DNA of 38,034 nucleotides from Pseudactinotalea terrae (lineage in GTDB: Bacteria > Actinomycetota > Actinomycetes > Actinomycetales > Beutenbergiaceae), in assembly GCF_009733845.1 (NCBI RefSeq), contig NZ_WNXZ01000012.1:1-38034 (forward strand). Direction: 5' to 3'. Under the pieces are notes generated by a model. The model searched no databases and had not been told where the DNA came from. It was given only the letters and a program-made list of their open reading frames with translations. Both the position numbers and the translations under genes were made by a program. Numbering within the stretch: the stretch's first letter is position 1; the number at the start of each line of letters is the position of its first letter. Shown here one piece after another: positions 32,875-38,034 of the stretch.

Positions 32875-33875
32875 GAGCGGTACAGCCCATCCTCTCCGAA
32901 GAGGTGAGCCACTTTGTTGGCTCCCCAGACGAGCACCACGGCGACGAGACCCTTGACCAGCCCCACGGCCGCTGCCTGACTCCAGTTCTGATCGACTATG
33001 CCGTTGTTGTAGACGTAGGTATCCAGCACCTCGGAGGCCTGCAGTCCGACGGCGGGTTGCTGAAGGATGATCTGCTCGAACCCGACGGAGAGTGCGTCAC
33101 CGAGCTTCAGGATGAGCAGCAGCACGATGATCGGCCGTAGCGCCGGCAGGGTCACATGCCACATCTGGCGCCACCGGCCCGCGCCGTCGACGCTCGAGGC
33201 CTCGTAGAGCTCGGTACTGACCCGGGAGAGCACCGCGAGGAACAGGATCGTGGCCCAGCCGGAGTCTTTCCACACGACCTGTGCCGTGATCAGCGGGATG
33301 AAGGCGTCGGGGTTGCCGATGATCGAGAAAGTGTCCCCGCCTTGGCTGCGCAGGAAGTTGTTGATCATCCCGGCGCCGCCGAGAAACTGTTGGAAGACCG
33401 CCACGACGATCACCCAGGACAGGAAGTGCGGCAGGTAGAGAACCGACTGCACCAACCGCTTGATGCGCTCAGAGACGAAGCTGTTCAGCGCAAGTGCCAG
33501 TGCGATGGGGATCGGGAACACCAGGACCACCTGCACCAACGTGATCAGCAGCGTGTTGGTGAGGGCATTCAGAAAGCGCGGGTCGCCGTCCAGGATGATG
33601 CGGAAGTTGTCAAAGCCCACCCACGGGCTGTCGCCTATGCCGACGAAGGGCAGGTAGTCCTTGAAGGCGATGACATTTCCCAGCAGCGGCACGTACTGGA
33701 ACGCCAGCAGCAGCACGACCCCAGGCAGCGCCATCAAGATCAGCGGAGTGGCGCCTGGCAGGCGTCGGGATCTCCGCGGGCCAGGAGCCTTCGACGTGCC
33801 GCTCGATCGGGTGCGGAGCTCAGCCACGATTGAGGGCTGATCTGTCTGGGCCACAGTCGGCACGGTCGTCCCCAC
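32871..33875 (-). CDS. ABC sugar permease (LplB-like, MalF type)
   Basis: The 334-aa membrane protein is the first gene of the minus-strand sugar operon. It has about six hydrophobic segments, LQYVPLLGNVIAFKDYLPF-like LplB signature near residue 65, and the EAA loop YEASSVDGAGRWRQMWHVTLPALRPI. It ends with AHLFGEDGLYRS, as LplB proteins do. GTG 33875 is used; a second in-frame GTG at 33863 has GGGGA before it and may be the true start. A dyad TGTCAC-GA-GTGACA lies directly upstream. It is paralogous to the permease at 36531. Confidence 0.92.
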   Translation of the reverse strand: MGTTVPTVAQTDQPSIVAELRTRSSGTSKAPGPRRSRRLPGATPLILMALPGVVLLLAFQYVPLLGNVIAFKDYLPFVGIGDSPWVGFDNFRIILDGDPRFLNALTNTLLITLVQVVLVFPIPIALALALNSFVSERIKRLVQSVLYLPHFLSWVIVVAVFQQFLGGAGMINNFLRSQGGDTFSIIGNPDAFIPLITAQVVWKDSGWATILFLAVLSRVSTELYEASSVDGAGRWRQMWHVTLPALRPIIVLLLILKLGDALSVGFEQIILQQPAVGLQASEVLDTYVYNNGIVDQNWSQAAAVGLVKGLVAVVLVWGANKVAHLFGEDGLYRS

Positions 33876-33888
33876 CTGATGTCGTCGT

Positions 33889-33902
33889 TGTCACGAGTGA
33901 CA
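33889..33902. promoter_or_regulatory. Dyad TGTCAC-GA-GTGACA, candidate operator
   Basis: Perfect 6-bp arms lie 14 bp upstream of the LplB-like gene start, between the divergent sugar operon and the hybrid regulator. It is the best operator candidate for that regulator, by position only. Confidence 0.5.
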
Positions 33903-33940
33903 CAACTGTGGGGCGGGCGCGCAGTCGCGGCCAAGCGATC

Positions 33941-33957
33941 CGATCACGAACGATCAC
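33941..33957. promoter_or_regulatory. Direct half-site pair CGATCAC, 10 bp apart
   Basis: CGATCAC occurs at 33941-33947 and 33951-33957, one helical turn apart, in the same divergent region. The sequence matches one half of the LacI operators near 36420-36457, hinting at cross-control by that LacI protein (inference). Confidence 0.4.
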
Positions 33958-34042
33958 CTTTCGGTCGCAATCAGTCGTAGTGGTGAGCGAATCTGGTCAC
34001 AGACTTGAGCAGGATCGTCACGCGAGACCCCTTGGAGCTGAC

Positions 34043-35149
34043 ATGACCGACCGCCTTCCCAGCGAGCGCCGCGAGCGCGTGCTCTCGCTCCTCCGCAGCC
34101 GGGGATCCGTGCGGGTTGGCGACATCGCCACCGAGCTCGGCGTCTCTCAGCCCACGGTCCGACGAGACCTGAGGCTGCTGCAGAGCCGCGGCCTGATCAG
34201 GCGCGAGCATGGTGGTGCGGTGGCGGCGAGCCGCCCCACCCCTGACCGAACGGCCTCAGACGGCTGGAAGGGCGCCGTCGGGGTGGTGGTGCCGAACCTG
34301 AGGTACTACTTCCCCGACGTGCTGCGCGGCGCCAAGGCCGCCGCCGACGCCGCCGGGGTTCGGCTGATCCTGCACGGTTCGGAATACGATCCGGTGGCGG
34401 ACCGCAAGCAGGTGGGGTTGCTTGTGGCACGGTCGGAGATCCAGGGTCTGATCGTCTCGCCGGAGCTGCGGCAGACCGCCTCCCGCGATCTCGTGCGTTG
34501 GCTGGACGGGCTGCCGATCCCCGTGGTGCTGGCCGAGCGGCAGCCACCTGCGGATCTGTTCGTCGAGCACCTGCAATGGGTCGCGTCGGACCACCGGCGC
34601 GGCGGTGAGGAGGCCGTAGAGCATCTGCATGCGCAGGGCCACCGGTGGATCGGCCTCTTCGGGACGGACAACGTCACCGGAACTCAGGTGGCGATGGGAT
34701 GGCGTGACAGTCTGCGACGCCACGGACTCGACCCCGACCGCCAGCTGGTCGGCCGCATGGGTATGTTCCATCGCGACTCGGGCGTCTCCGCATTCGCCGA
34801 GGTGATCGACCGTGTACGAAACGGCACCCTGACGGCGCTGATCGTGCAACCGGACCCCGATGCTCTCGCCCTGGCACAGCGATGCAGGGAGATGGGCATC
34901 CGCATCCCCGAGGATCTCGCGCTCGTGGCGTACGACGACGAGATCGCCTCCATGGCCGAACCTCCGCTGCCGGCGATGCGACCTGCCAAGGCACACATCG
35001 GCCGGCTGGCGATGGAGATGCTGCTGACCCGGCTTCGGCTGGGACCGGACGGACCTCGCCAGCAGCTGCTGATCCGACCGCAGCTGGTCGTTCGGAAGTC
35101 GAGCATCGGCATCGCGCCTGAGGTAGCGAGCATCCCCGCGCTGCCGTGA
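34043..35149 (+). CDS. Hybrid regulator: DeoR-type HTH with LacI-type sugar-binding domain
   Basis: The 368-aa protein joins a DeoR-type helix-turn-helix (residues about 5-58: RRERVLSLLRSRGSVRVGDIATELGVSQPTVRRDLRLLQSRGLI) to a LacI/PBP-type sensor domain (about 75-365: GVVVPNLRYYFPDVLRGAKAAADAAG, GRMGMFHRDSG, LVAYDDEIASMAEPPLPAMRPAKAHIGRLAMEML). The sensor should bind a sugar and alter DNA binding. ATG 34043 has GGAG six bases before it. It is divergent from the LplB/LplC operon, which it probably controls. This domain mix is known in actinomycetes but is less common than pure LacI. Confidence 0.9.
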   Translation: MTDRLPSERRERVLSLLRSRGSVRVGDIATELGVSQPTVRRDLRLLQSRGLIRREHGGAVAASRPTPDRTASDGWKGAVGVVVPNLRYYFPDVLRGAKAAADAAGVRLILHGSEYDPVADRKQVGLLVARSEIQGLIVSPELRQTASRDLVRWLDGLPIPVVLAERQPPADLFVEHLQWVASDHRRGGEEAVEHLHAQGHRWIGLFGTDNVTGTQVAMGWRDSLRRHGLDPDRQLVGRMGMFHRDSGVSAFAEVIDRVRNGTLTALIVQPDPDALALAQRCREMGIRIPEDLALVAYDDEIASMAEPPLPAMRPAKAHIGRLAMEMLLTRLRLGPDGPRQQLLIRPQLVVRKSSIGIAPEVASIPALP

Positions 35150-35404
35150 CGTCGGGTGTGACGTGCCGGACCGAGCCCGGTGCATGACGGGCGGCACTAC
35201 GGTCAGTGGGACGCCGCTGACGACGAATCGCAGGCACCGAGGACCACCGCATCGGGACCGACAGCACCAGCAGGCTCGCGGGCTGGAGCACACTCGACTC
35301 CGGCGCAGCCGCGCGAACTTCACCATGGCGGCGTTATTGGCGCCGGCCGCTGCTGGCGTTCGCTCTCCTGCCGCACTGCAGGCGTCACACCCCGAATCGG
35401 TCGT
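35150..35404. other. Convergent intergenic region, no gene seen
   Basis: The 255 bases between the two convergent regulator genes hold only short, unsupported open frames. I see no RNA gene and no clear long terminator hairpin; one short inverted repeat (CCTGC-N6-GCAGG near 35369-35384) could help termination. Confidence 0.4.
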
Positions 35405-36406
35405 CTACGGCGCCGGGCCGGTCGTCCCGCGCAGCGCGATCTGCGTCAGTCTGGTCGCCAACGGTGGCGGCTCCTCCTCGCCGCGGATCGCAGCGATGAG
35501 CCGCTGCATGGCATGGCGTCCAGCGCTCTCCCGATCGACGACCACGGTCGTCAGCGGCGGCACCGCGTACCGCATCAGCAGCATGTCGTCCCAGCCGGTC
35601 ACGCTGAGCCGCTGCGGCACGGACCAGCCGCGTTGCGCCGCTCCGAACAGGACGCCTGCAGCGATGAGATCGCTGGCTGCCAGGATGGCGGTCACAGGCG
35701 AGTCGGCATCGAGCGCAGCGACGACACGCATACCGTGCGCGGGTTCCCAGAACCCGTCGGGCTCCCCGTGGGAGGTCAGGCCCAGCTCTTCGATCGCGCT
35801 CAGGTATCCCTGTTGCCGCAGCTTCGCCGAGCGCCAGCCCTGCGGGCCAGCGGCGTGCAGGAAGTGCCGGTGACCCAGCTCCGCCAGCGCACGCACGAGC
35901 GCAGCCATGGTGTCGGCGTCGCCAGACACGGCTTCCACCGCCCGCATCCGGTGGTCGTACTCACCGGTGTCGACGACGGCGCCGGTGCGATCCGTGGACG
36001 CGTTGATCGGCGCCACCGAGAGCACGCCCTCGACCCTGCCGCTGTCGAGCAGGTCGCGCGCGCGGAGGCTGAGCTCTTCCGCGCCCTCGTCCACGCCGAT
36101 GATCACCTCGACCCGGAAGCCACGAGCGCGAGCCTCCTCGACCGCAGCCTCGATCGTCCGCTCGGGCCCCCTCATCGTCGGCACCACGATCGCCACCACT
36201 CCCGAGCGCGTGGTGCGCATCGATCGTGCCGCGAGATTGGGCCGGTAGCCGAGCGCGTCGACGGCGTCCTGCACCACCTGACGGGTCTGCGGCCGCAGCG
36301 TGGGGTCGTCACGCAGGAACCTCGAGACCGTCTGGTGGGACACGCCAGCGCGCCGCGCGACCTCGCGGATCGTCGGTCGTCGTCGCACCTCGGCCATGGC
36401 GGTCAT
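35405..36406 (-). CDS. LacI-family transcriptional repressor
   Basis: The 333-aa protein has the LacI headpiece (TIREVARRAGVSHQTVSRFLRDDPTLRPQTRQVVQDAVDALGYRPNLAARSM, including the hinge segment) and a PBP-type sensor domain (VVAIVVPTMRGPERTIEAAVEEARARG, GWDDMLLMRYAVPPLTTVVVD). It should release DNA upon binding a sugar. ATG 36406 or 36397 are the likely starts; a longer frame from GTG 36433 would run through the operator itself. It is divergent from the second permease pair, and two 14-bp operators lie between them (36421-36434, 36444-36457), so it represses that operon and probably itself. Confidence 0.93.
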   Translation of the reverse strand: MTAMAEVRRRPTIREVARRAGVSHQTVSRFLRDDPTLRPQTRQVVQDAVDALGYRPNLAARSMRTTRSGVVAIVVPTMRGPERTIEAAVEEARARGFRVEVIIGVDEGAEELSLRARDLLDSGRVEGVLSVAPINASTDRTGAVVDTGEYDHRMRAVEAVSGDADTMAALVRALAELGHRHFLHAAGPQGWRSAKLRQQGYLSAIEELGLTSHGEPDGFWEPAHGMRVVAALDADSPVTAILAASDLIAAGVLFGAAQRGWSVPQRLSVTGWDDMLLMRYAVPPLTTVVVDRESAGRHAMQRLIAAIRGEEEPPPLATRLTQIALRGTTGPAP

Positions 36407-36411
36407 GGTAG

Positions 36412-36457
36412 TTGACGCCGAGTGATCGATCACTTATCGTCCAAGTGAACGATCACT
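36412..36457 (+). promoter_or_regulatory. LacI-controlled promoter with two operators
   Basis: TTGACG (36412-36417), a 17-bp spacer and TATCGT (36435-36440) form a good promoter for the downstream permeases. Operator 1, AGTGATCGATCACT (36421-36434), is a perfect 14-bp palindrome that fills the spacer. Operator 2, AGTGAACGATCACT (36444-36457), has a one-base variation and covers the expected start site near 36447. The centre-to-centre distance is 23 bp. Binding by the adjacent LacI protein is inferred but strongly supported by layout. Confidence 0.78.
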
Positions 36458-36477
36458 CACGGCCCGAAGGAGCGCCT

Positions 36478-36534
36478 GTGTCGGCACCCATGCACGACTC
36501 ACGCACCCGCGTCCCACGGAGGTGCGGCGCATGA
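36478..36534 (+). CDS. 18-codon leader ORF upstream of the permease gene
   Basis: GTG 36478 follows GAAGGAG at five bases, a strong site. The frame runs 18 codons (VSAPMHDSRTRVPRRCGA) to TGA 36532-36534, whose first two bases overlap the permease ATG (ATGA). The permease's own GGAGG site lies inside this ORF. Such spacing suggests a translated leader that couples, or gates, permease translation; the Arg-rich tail could matter. No homologue is known to me. It might also be a chance ORF. Confidence 0.45.
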   Translation: MSAPMHDSRTRVPRRCGA

Positions 36535-37535
36535 CCACGACGTCGGAGCGGCGAGCCTCCTCGCCGTCACGACCTCTCGCCCCTGGGAGCTCGCCTGGAA
36601 CGGGAGGCTCAGCGCGCCGCCCGGGGCAGGGTTGGTGGGCTCGGTTGCGGCGTGATCATCCGGTGTTGTTGTTGGCGTTGCCGGGTATTGCTGTGGTGAT
36701 CGTGTTCCAGTATGTGGCGCTGGGTGGGAATGTGATCGCGTTCCAGGATTATCAGCCGTATCTGGGGATTGATCGCAGCCTGTGGGTGGGGTTGGAGAAT
36801 TTCTCGATTCTTTTTGATGGTGATCCGCGGTTCTTGCAGGCGTTGCGGAACACGTTGTTCATCACGTTGTTGCAGACGGTGTTCGTGTTCCCGGCGCCGA
36901 TCGTGGTGGCGTTGTTGTTGAACAGTCTGGTCTCGAACAAGGTCAAGCAGGCGGTGCAGTCGGTGCTGTATCTGCCGCACTTTCTGTCCTGGGTGATCGT
37001 GGTGGCGGTGTTCCAGCAGGTGCTGGGGGGTGCGGGGATGATCAACAACTTCCTGCGCGCGAACGGGTTCGAGGCCGTGAACATCATCGGTAACCCGGAG
37101 GCGTTCTATGTGTTGATCACCTCGCAGGTGATCTGGAAGGACACCGGCTGGGCCACGATCTTGTTCCTGGCGGTGCTGTCCCAGATCGACCGGTCCTTGT
37201 ATGAGGCCTCCGCGATGGATGGTGCGTCCCGGTGGCGTCAGACCTGGCACGTGACCCTGCCCGGGATGCGGGCGATCATCGTGCTGCTGCTGATCCTCAA
37301 GCTCGGCGACTCCCTCTCGGTCGGGTTCGAGCAGCTGCTGCTGCAGCAGCAGGCCGTAGGCCGGGACGTCTCAGAGGTGCTGGACACCTACGTCTACAAC
37401 AACGGCGTCATCGGCGGCGCCTGGGGCGTCAGCGCCGCGGTCGGCCTGGTCAAGGGCCTGGTCGGGCTGGTGCTGGTGCTGGTCGCCAACAAGATCGCCC
37501 ACGCCCTGGGCGAGGAAGGCGTCTACCGCGCATGA
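36531..37535 (+). CDS. ABC sugar permease (LplB-like), second system
   Basis: The 334-aa protein is a close paralogue of the permease at 32871-33875: both have FQYV-x-LGGNVIAF-like starts, LPHFLSWVIVVAVFQQ and YEASAMDGASRWRQTWHVTLPGMRAI (EAA loop), and both end GEEGVYRA or similar. ATG 36531 is used, with GGAGG eight bases before it. From about 36640 to 37130 codons end often in G or T, with many TTG Leu; further downstream they end in C, so base composition changes along the gene. No solute-binding gene precedes it. It is under the LacI promoter and a leader ORF. Confidence 0.93.
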   Translation: MTTTSERRASSPSRPLAPGSSPGTGGSARRPGQGWWARLRRDHPVLLLALPGIAVVIVFQYVALGGNVIAFQDYQPYLGIDRSLWVGLENFSILFDGDPRFLQALRNTLFITLLQTVFVFPAPIVVALLLNSLVSNKVKQAVQSVLYLPHFLSWVIVVAVFQQVLGGAGMINNFLRANGFEAVNIIGNPEAFYVLITSQVIWKDTGWATILFLAVLSQIDRSLYEASAMDGASRWRQTWHVTLPGMRAIIVLLLILKLGDSLSVGFEQLLLQQQAVGRDVSEVLDTYVYNNGVIGGAWGVSAAVGLVKGLVGLVLVLVANKIAHALGEEGVYRA

Positions 37536-38034
37536 CCACCACCCACACCACCCACAGCCACAGCCACACCAGCACCGGCACCGGCACCGGCGCCGGCGCG
37601 CCACCCCCGCGGCGACGACGTAGGCCGGGGTCGGGGACGCTGATCGATGGGGTGCCCCGCCCGGGCCGGGTCGAGACCATCATCAAGACCATCGTGCTGG
37701 GCGCCGCGTGCGCGATGGTGATCGGCCCGTTCATCGGGATCATCTCCACCAGCCTGGCACCCGCCGAACAGGTCAACCAGGCCGGCGGGTTCGTGCTCCT
37801 CCCCCAAGGCATCGACCTGACCGCCTACCGCTCCATCCTGACCGGCGGAGTCGTCACCCGGGCCCTGCTGATCAGCGCCGGCGTCACCGCCGTCGGCACC
37901 ACCCTGAGCCTGACCCTGACCGCGATGCTGGGCTGGGCCCTCTCACGCCGCCACACCATCGGCAACCGACCCCTGCTGCTGCTCGTACTCATCAGCCTGC
38001 TGTTCAACCCCGGCATCATCCCCAGCTACCTCGT
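37532..38034 (+). CDS. ABC sugar permease (LplC-like), second system, cut by window end
   Basis: The visible 167 residues begin with a His/Thr/Ser-rich run (TTTHTTHSHSHTSTG) then Arg-rich and Gly/Ala-rich stretches. From about residue 48 the sequence matches the LplC-like permease at 31954: IIKTIVLGAACAMVIGPFIGIISTSLAPAEQVNQAGGFVLLPQG. The ATG overlaps the LplB-like stop (ATGA). The N-terminal extension is unlike the first system and is repeat-like at DNA level. The rest lies outside the window; the expected solute-binding gene may follow. Confidence 0.9.
   Translation, partial: MTTTHTTHSHSHTSTGTGTGAGAPPPRRRRRPGSGTLIDGVPRPGRVETIIKTIVLGAACAMVIGPFIGIISTSLAPAEQVNQAGGFVLLPQGIDLTAYRSILTGGVVTRALLISAGVTAVGTTLSLTLTAMLGWALSRRHTIGNRPLLLLVLISLLFNPGIIPSYL

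Overview
The window is high-GC DNA with tightly packed genes, frequent GTG starts, 4-bp ATGA/GTGA stop-start overlaps and several promoters lying almost on the start codon. Together with a DUF222/HNH protein, a COG4315 lipoprotein and MsiK-dependent-type sugar permeases, this points to an actinomycete chromosome. Micrococcales (Ruaniaceae/Beutenbergiaceae-like) is my best guess, by inference only. No rRNA, tRNA, CRISPR or phage module was seen.

Layout. 1-1699: a DUF222 (HNH-type) protein cut by the window edge. 1954-5857: a NarL-type two-component system divergent from a four-helix membrane protein plus Tat/lipoprotein multicopper oxidase, with two matching dyads between them. 5876-9077: small housekeeping or stress genes on the minus strand (YciI-like, methyltransferase, pentapeptide-DinB, then a SnoaL/AHSA1/ArsR operon). 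9195-11744: a MarR/MFS/metallo-beta-lactamase-fold operon with a leaderless, self-operated promoter. 12257-16208: what looks like an ECF sigma regulon. The sigma/anti-sigma pair, a secreted COG4315 lipoprotein and a cupredoxin/membrane protein/carboxyethylornithine-synthase-like operon each have the same CAATC-N18-CGTA element upstream. 16171-23217: miscellaneous metabolism (nucleotidyltransferase, S4 protein, pdxY, hydrolase, kinase, XRE regulator with two SDRs, MscS channel). 23211-24481: a YefM/YoeB toxin-antitoxin pair and an AlkD-like protein.

24530-26851 is a scar. Two pieces of a second pdxY copy flank two pieces of an IS481-family transposase, and these in turn flank an intact, unrecognised lipoprotein gene.

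26940-38034 is a carbohydrate-uptake region. A minus-strand operon encodes two LplB/LplC-type permeases, a solute-binding lipoprotein, an unrecognised 699-aa protein and a secreted clan-A-like glycoside hydrolase. A DeoR-HTH/LacI-sensor hybrid regulator is divergent from it. Beyond that, a classical LacI regulator is divergent from a second, paralogous permease pair. The LacI promoter is a clear repressed promoter, with one perfect operator between -35 and -10 and a second over the start site, followed by an 18-codon leader ORF. No transporter ATPase is encoded here, so a shared ATPase elsewhere is expected.
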